A stretch of DNA of 64,000 nt from Hyphomicrobium_A sp963812795 (GTDB lineage: Bacteria; Pseudomonadota; Alphaproteobacteria; Rhizobiales; Hyphomicrobiaceae): assembly GCA_963812795.1 (NCBI GenBank), contig CAWEWG010000005.1, positions 124,001 to 188,000 of the forward strand, read 5' to 3'. The position numbers and the translations under genes are program-made. Positions 35,336 to 43,948 of the stretch are shown piece after piece. How positions within the stretch are numbered: the stretch's first letter is position 1; each line of letters begins with the position of its first letter. Under the pieces are notes generated by a model. It was not told the origin of the DNA. It made no database searches and worked only from the letters and a program-made list of their open reading frames with translations.

Positions 35336-36244
35336 CTACTTGAGGGTGACGATCTCGACGGTGTCGGCGAGTTTCGCCGCACCCGGCTGGTTGGGCCAGT
35401 CGATGTAATTGCGCATCTCGCCGGACGTACGCAGGTGGCGCAGGCGGGCGAGGTCGATGTCTGCCGTCACCCACTGCGCGGCATTCATCTCGCCCTGTGC
35501 GAGGATTCCGGTGTCCGACACCGTCTGCTCCGACGGCACGTAGATGCCGGCAGCACCACTATTGCGGTCGACGGCCGGCGACCACAGCGCGTCGCCCACA
35601 GTCGGGCTGACAATCGCCGCGATTTGGTTTTCCAGGGCACGCGCACGCGCGCCGGTGCGCACGCGATGGTACCCCGACACGCGCTCGGTGCACGAAGGCA
35701 CCAGCAGCAGCTCGGCGCCGGCTTCCGCCATGGCGCGCGCCAGCAATGGGAATTCGCTGTCGTAGCAAATGTTGATGCCGATCATGCCGAGCGCGGTGTC
35801 GAATAGGCGCGCCTGCTTGCCCGCCGAGATGCCCCAGTCGGTCTCGAACGGCGTCATGATCAGCTTTTCCTGCACGCCGATGCTGCCCTTCGGCGTCACC
35901 AACTGCGCCGCGTTGACGAAGCGGCCTTCGCCTTTGCGCACAGGGCCGCTGCCCACGAGAATGTGGACGCGGTGCTTCCCAGCCAGCTCCTGATGCAGTC
36001 TGACGCGGTCGGCTTCGAGATCAGCTACCGCCTGCAGCGTGGCATCGAGATTGCCATAGACCTGCTCGCCGAGCGCCGCCGCTTGCTCGATCGCGGCGTA
36101 CTCGGGGAATACCAGCACCTCGGCACCCGTCGCGGCGCCGTCAGCGACCCAACGGGCGATCTTGTCCTGCCACGCTTGAAGCGTCGCCGGTTTGTCGATC
36201 GGGTATTGCGCGGAGGCGACCTTGAGGGTCTGGCGGTGGCTCAT
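35336..36244 (-). CDS. carbon-nitrogen hydrolase family protein (nitrilase superfamily)
   Basis: The 302-residue protein has the nitrilase-superfamily catalytic triad: Glu48 in VFPEYA, Lys127 in QEKLIMTPFE and Cys160 in NICYDSEFP. Family members cleave amides or related C-N bonds. The substrate is not evident. It begins six bases after the GNAT gene, so the two are co-transcribed, and panD and an NTF2-like gene lie further upstream on the same strand. Confidence 0.88.
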   Translation of the reverse strand: MSHRQTLKVASAQYPIDKPATLQAWQDKIARWVADGAATGAEVLVFPEYAAIEQAAALGEQVYGNLDATLQAVADLEADRVRLHQELAGKHRVHILVGSGPVRKGEGRFVNAAQLVTPKGSIGVQEKLIMTPFETDWGISAGKQARLFDTALGMIGINICYDSEFPLLARAMAEAGAELLLVPSCTERVSGYHRVRTGARARALENQIAAIVSPTVGDALWSPAVDRNSGAAGIYVPSEQTVSDTGILAQGEMNAAQWVTADIDLARLRHLRTSGEMRNYIDWPNQPGAAKLADTVEIVTLK

Positions 36245-36250
36245 GGGCGC

Positions 36251-36853
36251 CTATGTGGTGACGGCGAGGGGCTTCATCCAGAATTGCATGGCGTGATCGG
36301 TCTCCGCGTCCTGGTCAATGTCTTTCCAGGCATAGCTGGCGACCAGACCGTCGACCGGGGCGTATCCGCGCTTTTTCCAGAATCCGTCGAGGGGCACGTA
36401 GTCGGCCGGCTTCAGCGGATGATCGTCGGGGCGCACCACGCGGCAGAAGGTCGAATGCGTGAACCCGCCGAGCTTTTTGGCATGCGCTTCGCGCCCGTCG
36501 AAGAAGGCGTGACCGAGGCCATGCCCGCGGTGGGATTTGAGCAGCACGGACTCGCCGCAGTAGAATATCTTGTTGAGGTCGAACCCGGCCTTCTCGAACG
36601 GCTTGGCGAACTCGTCCGCGTGCTCGATCATCGGCGCAGCGGTCGAGGCGCCGACGATCTCGTCGCCGTCGCGCGCGATGACGCATACCGCCCCGGGGGC
36701 GGCAGCGAGCTTGGCGAGGTACGTCTCTTCGTATTCCAGCGTGCCGTCGTAGAGATACGGCCAGGCGCGAAAGACGACCATGCGCAGGCGCGCCAGCGCC
36801 GGCAGCACCGCGCTGATCTCTTCGCCGGTCAAGGATTTCACGTCGAGCGCCAT
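36251..36853 (-). CDS. GNAT family N-acetyltransferase
   Basis: The 200-residue product has the GNAT acetyl-CoA-binding region near residues 100-125, with VLLKSHRGHGLGHAFFDGREAHA-type sequence (the R/Q-x-x-G-x-G/A motif is HRGHGLG). The substrate is unknown. Its pairing with a C-N hydrolase suggests handling of an amide or amine compound. The ATG complementary to 36851-36853 (MALDVKSL) is chosen; the upstream extension is Ser/Pro-rich and overlaps panD. Confidence 0.82.
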   Translation of the reverse strand: MALDVKSLTGEEISAVLPALARLRMVVFRAWPYLYDGTLEYEETYLAKLAAAPGAVCVIARDGDEIVGASTAAPMIEHADEFAKPFEKAGFDLNKIFYCGESVLLKSHRGHGLGHAFFDGREAHAKKLGGFTHSTFCRVVRPDDHPLKPADYVPLDGFWKKRGYAPVDGLVASYAWKDIDQDAETDHAMQFWMKPLAVTT

Positions 36854-36872
36854 GGCGAAACCTAAGGGGCCG

Positions 36873-37247
36873 CTATTCGACGGTCGGCTTGTCGGTGATG
36901 CGGTCGATTTTGTTGGAGGCGCCGAGCACGACGATGCGCGGCTTATGCGTCTTGGCCTCTTCCATATCGACGGCGGCATACGAGCAGATGATGATGCGAT
37001 CGCCGACGCAGGCCTTGCGCGCTGCCGCTCCGTTGAGGCCGATCACGCCGCTGCCGGCGCGTCCTTCAATGACATAGGTCGTGAAGCGCTCGCCGTTGTC
37101 GATGTTGTAGACTTCGATGTGCTCGTTGGGCAGGAAGCCCGCGGCCTTGATGAGATCGGCGTCGATCTTCAGCGAGCCCTGGTAATGCAGGTCGCATTCG
37201 GTGACGGTGGCGCGGTGCAACTTGCACCTCAGCATGGTGACGAGCAT
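36873..37247 (-). CDS. panD: aspartate 1-decarboxylase
   Basis: The 124-residue proenzyme matches PanD, which makes beta-alanine for pantothenate and coenzyme A. The self-cleavage site Gly24-Ser25 is in LHYQGSLKID, giving the pyruvoyl cofactor on Ser25. Lys9, His11, Tyr58 (in RFTTYVIEG) and the AAAR segment fit the active site. Length is standard. It is not with panB or panC here. It sits 16 bases after the NTF2-like gene and 19 before the GNAT gene. Confidence 0.95.
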   Translation of the reverse strand: MLVTMLRCKLHRATVTECDLHYQGSLKIDADLIKAAGFLPNEHIEVYNIDNGERFTTYVIEGRAGSGVIGLNGAAARKACVGDRIIICSYAAVDMEEAKTHKPRIVVLGASNKIDRITDKPTVE

Positions 37248-37273
37248 GTCGCTTGACCTTATTCAGATCCGGC

Positions 37274-37702
37274 TCAGCCGGTAACCTGCGCGATCCAGTC
37301 GGTCAGGTTGTAATATGTGGTGACGCGGGCGATCTTGCCGTCGCGGATGGCGAAGAATGTGCCGGCCGGTAGCACGTACTTCTGCCCCTTGGCTTCTGGA
37401 AGGCCGCTGTCGGTGGCCTTGTAGGTGCCGTGCACATTGAACTCCGCGGCTGCGCGCTTCCCGTCTTTGCTGACCAGCACGACGACGTTCTCGAGCTTCT
37501 CTTTGTAGTGATGGTCCATGCGCGCATTGAACGCCTTGAACTTGTCGAGCCCCTGGCGCCGCTCGCCCTGATTGACGTCGTGGATGACGTCGTCGGTCAG
37601 GCAGGCGATCATGCCGGCGCTGTCTCCGGAGTTGAAGGCCTCGTAGTAGCGGCGGATGAGAGCGGCGGTTTCGCTCCGCGCCTGGCTTTCGGCGTCGCTC
37701 AT
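37274..37702 (-). CDS. NTF2-like/SnoaL-like protein (ketosteroid isomerase-related)
   Basis: The 142-residue protein has the cone-shaped NTF2 fold pattern: LIRRYYEAFNSGDSAGMIACL, DDVIHDVNQGERRQGL, and the end GTFFAIRDGKIARVTTYYNL. Such proteins may be small enzymes or binding modules, and close relatives are listed as ketosteroid isomerase-related. The ligand is not visible. It leads the minus-strand run with panD, the GNAT and the C-N hydrolase. Confidence 0.78.
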   Translation of the reverse strand: MSDAESQARSETAALIRRYYEAFNSGDSAGMIACLTDDVIHDVNQGERRQGLDKFKAFNARMDHHYKEKLENVVVLVSKDGKRAAAEFNVHGTYKATDSGLPEAKGQKYVLPAGTFFAIRDGKIARVTTYYNLTDWIAQVTG

Positions 37703-37816
37703 GGGGGCTCCAGATGCTGCAGTTCGGAGCGCTCATTAGCAGGTCGGGGGGCACACTGCTACCGCCCGAAACAGCGACAAACAGTGCCTGCGGGCAGACG
37801 TCGTCCCGTTCGCGGA

Positions 37817-37969
37817 CTAAAATCCGGCGCCACGCCGGAACATGAGGTCGCCCGTCTCGCCGACCGTACGGCCGATCGAAAGGACGACGCGGCGCATCCA
37901 GCGGGGCAGGCGCTCGGCCTGCGAAGCGTCCTCGAGGTAATCTTCGATGCCGTAGAGCAGTCTGGTCAT
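37817..37969 (-). CDS. small basic protein, 50 residues
   Basis: An ATG complementary to 37967-37969, preceded by CTGAGG, opens a 50-codon frame ending in TAG. The product, MTRLLYGIEDYLEDASQAE at the start, is followed by an amphipathic Arg-rich segment (PRWMRRVVLSIGRTVGETG). No family is recognised. It is upstream of the NTF2-like gene on the same strand. Confidence 0.45.
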   Translation of the reverse strand: MTRLLYGIEDYLEDASQAERLPRWMRRVVLSIGRTVGETGDLMFRRGAGF

Positions 37970-38091
37970 TGGCGCCTCAGGACGATCATTCATCGCCAGT
38001 CAGAGCCGAGTCGCTTTCCGACTGGTTAATCGCCACGCAAAAGGCCGCGCACCGGCAAGGCGCGCGGCCGTTATTGTCGAGACTTAACGGC

Positions 38092-38409
38092 TTAGCGGCG
38101 GTTGCTGGCCGACCGGCGGGCCATTTCGGACTTCGATAGTTCACCGGCGGCGGCGAGCGCGCTGATGCAACCCTTCGACAGGCGGGCGCCGACGGCGCGC
38201 ATGCACTTGCGGGTCTGCGCGCTCTCGGGCTGGAACCGGCTGCAGTTGTTGAGGTAGTCGCCGGCGCAGGCGGAGCGCACCTGCGGGCTGATGGCGGCGG
38301 CCTGCGAGGCACACAGAACGGCCGCGCCAAATCCGGCGGCGGCGATGAGCGCAGTACGGCACGCGATGGACTTGGTTCCGAGGTTCTTTGCGGTCATTGC
38401 CTTACTCAT
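38092..38409 (-). CDS. small exported Cys-rich repeat protein, paralogue of 33520-33789
   Basis: The 105-residue precursor has a signal-like hydrophobic stretch (TALIAAAGFGAAVLCASQAAA) and then C-x7-C-x12-C-x11-C with SACAGDYLNNC and KCMRAVGARLSKGC. The Cys spacing and the DY, CM and LSK residues are identical to those of the protein at 33520. The single GLG1-type repeat (PF00839) fits. A second possible start, MTAKNLG, is four codons in. Function unknown. Confidence 0.7.
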   Translation of the reverse strand: MSKAMTAKNLGTKSIACRTALIAAAGFGAAVLCASQAAAISPQVRSACAGDYLNNCSRFQPESAQTRKCMRAVGARLSKGCISALAAAGELSKSEMARRSASNRR

Positions 38410-38627
38410 TCCTGTTCGACGGTCCTAAACGTCCTGGGCTCAGATTCTGTCGAGCGCGCACAACGACGCTGTTCCCGCAGAAACGGGTCGCCATGGCGTC
38501 GAGCCGAGAGGACGTTTGGACGGTTTGTTGACGACAGACGGGGGTTTCGTCGTCCTGCCGAAGAGCATGAACGGTTAAGGTAACCGCATCGTAAACGAGC
38601 GGCTATTTCATCGGCTTCGGCAACCGC

Positions 38628-38957
38628 TTAGCCGCGGCACGGCCGTGCGTCGACGTCGGCGCTCCAGCCGCTGGCGTCCTTCGTGTAGCGCACCGCCTTG
38701 CTGCGCGCGGCCGACCAACGAGCCCACGCCGAGCCGTACTCGAAGTTGGTGAAGTCAGCCCAGGAACGCGCGGCGGCGGCTTGCGCGGCACCCTTGCTGC
38801 GGCCCGCCCCGGAACCGGAATGATAGTGATCCGACATACACAACCGGCCGCCTTCCTTGCGCAGGTTGTGCGAATAGGCAAAGCCCGTGTCGTCGGCGAT
38901 GGCACCCGTCGACGCCGCGAAGGCGGCAAGAACCAAAAAAGTGAAAGCGCAGCGCAT
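38628..38957 (-). CDS. small exported protein with conserved Trp/Ala-rich core
   Basis: The 109-residue precursor has a signal peptide (MRCAFTFLVLAAFAASTGAIA). The mature part contains GRLCMSDHYHSGSGAG, a run of Ala and Ser and SWADFTNFEYGSAWARWSAA, ending with a second Cys in DARPCRG. The pattern resembles small hypothetical proteins of Hyphomicrobiales in which one or two disulfides hold a helical core. Start at the ATG complementary to 38955-38957, preceded by GGGGGAGACG. Confidence 0.6.
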   Translation of the reverse strand: MRCAFTFLVLAAFAASTGAIADDTGFAYSHNLRKEGGRLCMSDHYHSGSGAGRSKGAAQAAAARSWADFTNFEYGSAWARWSAARSKAVRYTKDASGWSADVDARPCRG

Positions 38958-39032
38958 GATCGTCTCCCCCAACCGTGACCGCGGGGAAAGTGTAGACGCA
39001 GTCCGGGGGTACCGCAACGGCGCGCGCGGCTA

Positions 39033-39911
39033 CTACCAGGCGAGGCGTTCCATCGCCGCGATCGCGCTGGGTGCAGGCGGGGCAAACAGCCGGCGCAACT
39101 TGTCGGCCGACAACGTCGTTGAGTTCATCGTCTCATCGCGGTGAATGCCGGAGGCGACGAAAATCGCTGGGATTCCGGCGGCTTCCGCGCCTTTGAGATC
39201 GGTCCGCAAGCTGTCGCCGATGGCGATGATCCGCTCGAGCGGCACCGATCTGCCGCGCAATCCTTCCGCCGCTGCACGGGCCGCCGCATAAGCGTTGGCG
39301 TGCGGCTTGCCGGCCCAGAACACGCTGCCGTCCATGCGCTCGTAGAGGTCGGCGATAGCGCCGGCGCAAAGGTACTGCCTGCCACCCACGTCGACGACGA
39401 GGTCGGGGTTGGCACAGACGAAAGGCAGGTTACGCGCCCGCGCCTTCTCCAGCAGCGGGCGATAGTCGTCGGCGGTCTCGTTGCGGTCGTCGTTGAGGCC
39501 CGTGCACAAGATGGCATCGGCCTCTTCGAGCGCGACCTGAGCCGCATCGAGGCGGCTGAACGTCAGGGCATCCCGATCGGCGGGGCCGATGCAAAAAATG
39601 CGTTTGTAGCCCTGCTCGGCGATGTGGCGCAGCGCCAGCTCGCCGGAGGCGACGATAGCGTCGTACGCTTTCCGCGGCACCCCGCGTGAATCGAGCATGC
39701 TCGCCACGCCCTCGGCGGGGACGGGTGCATTCGACACGAGGATCACCGTGCCGCCGGCCGCCTTGAAGCGGATGAGGGCGTCGCATGCGGCCTCGAAGGC
39801 GCGGTGGCCGTCGTGCAGCACGCCCCATACGTCGCAAAACATCACGTCATAGCCGGACAGCAATTCGGCCGCGTGCTTCAGGATCGGCGGGTGCGGAGGG
39901 AGGGGGCTCAT
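39033..39911 (-). CDS. HAD superfamily subfamily IIA hydrolase (TIGR01459 type)
   Basis: The 292-residue protein has HAD motif I MFCDVWGVLHDG near residue 22, motif II VILVSNAP, and the C-terminal motifs GKPHANAY and IIAIGDSLRTDLKGAEAAG. It belongs to the NagD-like branch, whose members dephosphorylate sugar or nucleoside phosphates. The start is the ATG complementary to 39909-39911; the long upstream frame is Arg/Pro-rich and overlaps the small gene on the other strand. Confidence 0.85.
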   Translation of the reverse strand: MSPLPPHPPILKHAAELLSGYDVMFCDVWGVLHDGHRAFEAACDALIRFKAAGGTVILVSNAPVPAEGVASMLDSRGVPRKAYDAIVASGELALRHIAEQGYKRIFCIGPADRDALTFSRLDAAQVALEEADAILCTGLNDDRNETADDYRPLLEKARARNLPFVCANPDLVVDVGGRQYLCAGAIADLYERMDGSVFWAGKPHANAYAAARAAAEGLRGRSVPLERIIAIGDSLRTDLKGAEAAGIPAIFVASGIHRDETMNSTTLSADKLRRLFAPPAPSAIAAMERLAW

Positions 39912-40000
39912 GCAGGCATTGGACCGGGGTGGCACTGAACTGGAGGGCGTCTCCATACGTTCTGTGACCGAATAAGCCAAGCGAACGGCGAGGAGCCGCC

Positions 40001-40192
40001 ATGGAAACCCCGAGAGATCCCCCGAAAAGCCCGGTCGCCCGCGAGACGAAGGGCGAAGGCGCGCCAAAGCGTAAGCGCAACGAGGGCACGGTGACCGCCG
40101 AGGAGCGGGCCGAGCCGGAGCGTGGCAACGAGCGCACCGACGGCCGCATGATCGAGCGCGAGCGCGACGCGCACAACCCGGACGGCATCTGA
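40001..40192 (+). CDS. small highly charged protein, 63 residues
   Basis: CGAGGAG precedes the ATG at 40001. The 63-residue product is almost all charged or polar (Glu, Arg, Lys, Pro), with no hydrophobic core, for example EGAPKRKRNEGTVTAEERAE. It is likely disordered. Similar short charged proteins are common in alphaproteobacteria and have no known function. Confidence 0.5.
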   Translation: METPRDPPKSPVARETKGEGAPKRKRNEGTVTAEERAEPERGNERTDGRMIERERDAHNPDGI

Positions 40193-40244
40193 CGCGGTTG
40201 CTTCGGCGCTTGCGAAGCGGCCCGACTGCCTCTAGTTCCACGGG

Positions 40245-40880
40245 ATGCTGCAGACGATCTATCGCGCCGCTGCGGGAGCCTTCACGGCCCTTTGCGTCAT
40301 CGCCCAGTACTGGCTACTCGTTCGCGGCGAGACCTTCGCCGGTATGGCCGGCTCGTCGCTGAGGTTCTTCAGCTTCTTCACGATCCTCACCAACGTGCTG
40401 GCGGCGATAACTCTGCTATGGCCGCTCATCGCGCCACGTTCCAAGCTGGGGCTATTCCTATCGCGCCCGCCGGTGCGGACGGCCGTCACCGGCTACATCA
40501 TCGTGGTGGGCGTCATCTACTATCTATTGCTGCGCGACCTCAGCCAGCGGCAGGGCTGGCCGATGTTCTTCGAGTACATGCTGCACTACGTGACGCCGCC
40601 GCTGTTCGTGCTCGACTGGCTTCTGTTCGTCGACAAGCGCGATCTCAGCTGGCGGATCGGCCTTAGCGCTCTGGGCTTTCCGCTTGCCTATCTCATCTGG
40701 ACGGTGATCCACGGCGCCGCAACGGGCTGGTATCCGTACCCGTTCATCGATGCGGCCGAGTTGGGATACCCGCGCGCCGCAATCAATACGGCGGGGCTCG
40801 TGTTGGCGTTCTTGGCCCTGGAGATGGCGCTCGTCGGCATCGGGCGCGTGCTCGCGCGCGATGGCAAGCGAGGTGTCTGA
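40245..40880 (+). CDS. Pr6Pr family membrane protein
   Basis: The 211-residue protein has six hydrophobic helices and the characteristic GSSLRFFSFFTILTNVLAA and YMLHYVTPPLFVLDWLLF segments of the Pr6Pr (Mycobacterium FAR-17a/AIG1-like) family. Function unknown. Confidence 0.78.
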   Translation: MLQTIYRAAAGAFTALCVIAQYWLLVRGETFAGMAGSSLRFFSFFTILTNVLAAITLLWPLIAPRSKLGLFLSRPPVRTAVTGYIIVVGVIYYLLLRDLSQRQGWPMFFEYMLHYVTPPLFVLDWLLFVDKRDLSWRIGLSALGFPLAYLIWTVIHGAATGWYPYPFIDAAELGYPRAAINTAGLVLAFLALEMALVGIGRVLARDGKRGV

Positions 40881-40902
40881 GTGTGCAGACTCGGCGTGAG
40901 GG

Positions 40903-41031
40903 CTACTTCGCCTCGATCTTCACGGCTGGGGTGTCGATGCTGAGGCCGTGGCGCGAATGCTCGTAGTACAGGTAGCCGAGCACGGCGACGGCGACGGCCA
41001 GTACGGCGATGACGAGGCTCTTGGCGTCCAT
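40903..41031 (-). CDS. small single-pass membrane protein, 42 residues
   Basis: AGGAGCC six bases upstream leads to the ATG complementary to 41029-41031. The 42-residue product is a short start (MDAKS), one hydrophobic helix (LVIAVLAVAVAVLGYLYY) and a polar tail (SIDTPAVKIEAK). Such small proteins with one helix and a KIE-type tail are common in alphaproteobacteria and usually unnamed. Confidence 0.6.
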   Translation of the reverse strand: MDAKSLVIAVLAVAVAVLGYLYYEHSRHGLSIDTPAVKIEAK

Positions 41032-41206
41032 TGGAAGGCTCCTGCCGGTGGTTCAGCGGTCTGCCGGCTGTCATCGAGTGCCACAGACCGTTGCCGGCGG
41101 CAAGCACGGCTCCGGGCCTGCTGGACGCTGTCACCGCGACGACGGCTTTGAGGCTGGGCAACGTCACGGCGCCGCGAGGACGCCGTGACGGTTGCGATGG
41201 CTTAGA

Positions 41207-41584
41207 TCACCGGCCCCGACGGTCGTCGTCGAAATCGCCGAGCTTGTCGAAGCAGCGCTGCAGCTCGACCGAGCGATTGCGCTGTTCTTCGGCAATTTGC
41301 CGGCGCGGCACAAACCGGCACCACTGGAAGTGCGGCCCCGGAGCGTTCTGCCACGCCGGGCCACGCAGGCCACAACGAAAGCGATTATTGGCGTCCGCCT
41401 GCACAACGGCGATGCGCGCGTAGACCTCGCACGAGGCCCGCTTGCCTTCGACGTCACCGCGACGGTCTTCGCGGCCAAACTTGAAGGAGAATCCGCCGTC
41501 GCGGTCAAGCCGAAGCGTTTGGGCTCCGGCGAACGCAGTCGCGAGGACGACAATAGCGGCGGCTAACAACATAGATATGCGCAT
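41207..41584 (-). CDS. exported protein of unknown function, 125 residues
   Basis: The 125-residue precursor has a signal peptide (MLLAAAIVVLATAFAGA) and a mature part with several Cys (SCEVYARIAVVQADANNRFRC-type pairs, then FQWCRFVP and LQRCFDKL). The pattern of four Cys suggests two disulfides. No family recognised. It is the last ordinary gene before the decayed region to its right. Confidence 0.65.
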   Translation of the reverse strand: MRISMLLAAAIVVLATAFAGAQTLRLDRDGGFSFKFGREDRRGDVEGKRASCEVYARIAVVQADANNRFRCGLRGPAWQNAPGPHFQWCRFVPRRQIAEEQRNRSVELQRCFDKLGDFDDDRRGR

Positions 41585-41746
41585 GGGGTTCTTATCGCTC
41601 CAATCGGCACAATACGGGGGGAGTTAACTGGAGCTTTGTGGCAGCCTGATGCGGGGGGTAGTCCTGCCAAAGTTAGGGCATGAGCGGTACAGTTCCCGGT
41701 CACGCCCAAACTTGGTTCGTAGGGAACACCGCGTACACGTTTTTAG

Positions 41747-41881
41747 CCGGGCACGGTCACCAACTTCGTGAAGCCAGGCCAAGACACGTACGTCAAGGTT
41801 CTCACCGTTGCTGGTGGCCAAGCACCGCCTCAGGGCGCCATATCCGCCGACGAAATTGTTCAGTTCGTAGGGCGCGTGTGA
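41747..41881 (+). pseudogene. C-terminal fragment of an unidentified protein
   Basis: The frame from 41747 to the TGA at 41879-41881 reads as a plausible protein end (VTNFVKPGQDTYVKVLTV, GAISADEIVQFVGRV) but has no start and follows an in-frame stop. A neighbouring frame upstream (MSGTVPGHAQTWFVGNTAY from 41680) may be its former N-terminal part, so a frameshift is possible. Family not recognised. Confidence 0.3.
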
Positions 41882-42331
41882 AACGAAGCGCGCACTTGTG
41901 ACCACCCAAGAGAATTGGAGATCGCATCGGGGCGCGCTGGGCGGATACCCAGACGGCAGCGGGGTGCGCCGTCCAGGTATCCAGGGCTTTCGTCCGAGCG
42001 GAAATCAGACGGCGCCCACGGACAGACTGATCCTGCTTCGCGGCGCGAAGTTGTCCACAGCCGGTTTGGTCTCCGAGCGAATATTCTGTGGACGTCACAA
42101 TCGCTCGCCAGCAAGTTGAAAGCACATCCGTTGTCCCCCAACGGAGAGAGAGACCACTCCCGTGTTCTCGTCGGAGCGTCGGCCGCCCTGTCCTCGAAGC
42201 AGCCCCAGGCCGGCGCTCTCTTTTTTAGTGCGCGAGCGCACTCCGTCGATCGCGAGACGAACAGGATATGCTCCGTACGGGGTTTGAGTTCTCGGACTGT
42301 GCCGAGTTAGTGTGCGTTGAGGGAGTGTGCT

Positions 42332-42574
42332 GTGCCTCGATATTTCTTTCACATCAAAGAAGACGATCATCTCTTCCGCGATGAAGAAGGCGTTGTTTTG
42401 GATGATCTCGGGGCCATCGAAGCAGAACTCATCGAGAGTTCTCGCGAGGTTGTCAGCGAGTTCGCCCTTTACGAACGGTTCCAGGATGGGGTCTTCGTGA
42501 TTGAGGACACTCAGGGCCGGCGCGTACTGCAATTCCCGTTCAAGGGTGCGCTGCCTCTAAGAAGTTGGCACTGA
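42332..42574 (+). CDS. DUF6894-like small protein
   Basis: The 80-residue product starts with GTG at 42332 after GAGGGA and opens PRYFFHIKEDDHLFRDEEG, then DDLGAIEAELIESSREV and GRRVLQFPFKGAL. The PRYFFH opening and DEEG motif are typical of DUF6894, a common small alphaproteobacterial family. It is intact although it sits in a decayed region. Confidence 0.75.
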   Translation: MPRYFFHIKEDDHLFRDEEGVVLDDLGAIEAELIESSREVVSEFALYERFQDGVFVIEDTQGRRVLQFPFKGALPLRSWH

Positions 42575-42698
42575 GCGTACCCTGGCTCCCCGGTCGGGAG
42601 GATGCTCCTTCAGCCGTCTGCGGGTATGAGGCGGGGAGTTCGCTGATCCGACACAACTGCACCAATGGGCACGCAGTTCCCCTCCCGGGTCGATCGAG

Positions 42699-42979
42699 AT
42701 GCCTAGCGAACTCCCTCGCCCGCGATGCAACCAGCCTACTGTGGCCAGAGCTAGGCAGCGACAGCAGTACATCGAAGAGAACGATGTGCTGGGCATCTAC
42801 GTGCGTGACCGGCTGGAGCGAGATGCCGGCAGCACGCTTTCCAAGCATGGACCTGTGTAGGGACTACGAGGCTTGGTGCCGGGATCAGGATGAGTTTCCG
42901 CAGTCTAGCAACTACCTGCCGGGCAACCCTTCAGGAGCGTGCCATCCTTGAGCAGGCGGGGTGCCAGGCGGCTATTTGA
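42699..42979 (+). pseudogene. remnant of a phage/plasmid DNA primase-helicase C-terminus
   Basis: Three frames, joined by one-base shifts, read as the C-terminal part of a P4/D5-type primase. Frame one gives RQRQQYIEENDVLGIYVRDR and LERDAGSTLSK, stopping at 42858. The next frame gives MDLCRDYEAWCRDQDEFPQS (from 42847). A third, from 42923, gives TLQERAILEQAG. Primase ends have the same order: an END-x-LG segment, then an L-x-R-x-Y-x-x-W-C segment. It is clearly broken and has no upstream domains left. Confidence 0.55.
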
Positions 42980-43325
42980 TCCAGATGGACAAGTCTGCCT
43001 GAAAGCCAATAACCCTGCGTGCATTTGCGTGGCCTATCGCGATCCCAAGAGACGTTGGCTCGAAATGGCCCAAGGCTGCATTTGCCACCAGCTCGTGTTC
43101 GTCTTCGGTTGCCTGTGATGAACTCGCGTCCCTAGAGCCCTCTGCGGCGTAGTGTTAAATGGATGCCGGCCCACCCCCAGCCATCACAATCGTCTATGTC
43201 GACCCTATACCCGACTATGCGAGGGCCCTGAGGCTGCATCTGATCTTCAGCAAGTGGAAAGCACCTCATTGCTTCGGTTCTGCCGAAGTCTTGAACACAG
43301 AGACAAGCTACCTAAAATTGGCCCT

Positions 43326-43561
43326 ATGGGCTCATCCGATCCATTTGCAGGCAATACTTACGACGCTGAGACGCTTGCTGTTCTGACGGCCGCATTCAAC
43401 GACGCTTGGGGCTACCTGGTAGCGAGAAGGCCGTCGCTAACCCCGACGTTATGCGTCACTGGTTAGCTGCCCGGCTCATGGTTGCTGCTTCCCGTGGCGA
43501 ACGTGATCCTGGGATACTTAAGGCCATAGCCTTGGGTCTGATCCCTCCGCCGCCAGCATAA
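43326..43561 (+). pseudogene. small conserved hypothetical gene with a one-base deletion
   Basis: From ATG 43326 the product is MGSSDPFAGNTYDAETLAV then LTAAFNDAWGYLVA. After about 43424 the frame must shift by one base to continue with EKAVANPDVMRHWLAARLMVA and GERDPGILKAIALGL, ending in TAA at 43559-43561. Both halves match the pattern of a common small protein of Hyphomicrobiales (YDPETL near the start, RGERD near the end). A missing base between GTAGC and GAGAAG would explain it. Confidence 0.55.
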
Positions 43562-43597
43562 AGGCCGTCCACACCCAACAGATGATTGTTCTGACAA

Positions 43598-43948
43598 GTG
43601 GACCGGACGGACACCGCCGAACCTAGCAAATTCGATTGTTCCGAGCACGGACTGTTCGTTGAACGCGTGCGATCATTGGTGGCTTCTTGGGAGATGCCAA
43701 TGGTCAGAGAAACGTCTTCTTCTATCCTTGTTGGCGAGTGCTTGCCCTCGTAATCGCCGGCAATCGCTGAGGACGAGCCCGTCGAGAGGGAAAAGTATCT
43801 TGCAGAAGAGCCAATTGAGTCATGCATCGCCCGCTGGGATGCAGGAACGCACATGAGCAAGGCTCAGTGGCGCCAGGTCTGCAAACGGGTCAATGAAGAG
43901 CGTCTCGAATTTCTCAGGGAGCAAGGTGCTTTGCCTGAGAAGAAATAG
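43598..43948 (+). pseudogene. small hypothetical gene interrupted by an in-frame stop
   Basis: From GTG 43598 one frame runs 51 codons to a TAA at 43751-43753, then continues in the same frame for 64 codons to TAG 43946-43948. The second part, with EEPIESCIARWDAGTHMSK and AQWRQVCKRVNEERLEFL, has the C-x-x-RWD-x-x-THM pattern of a common small alphaproteobacterial protein but no start codon of its own. Either one gene has a nonsense mutation or two are fused by chance. Confidence 0.4.

Noticed and set aside
43159..43386. 75-residue plus-strand frame starting ATG 43159
   Set aside because: It overlaps the better-supported frameshifted gene at 43326 in another phase and shows no family pattern.
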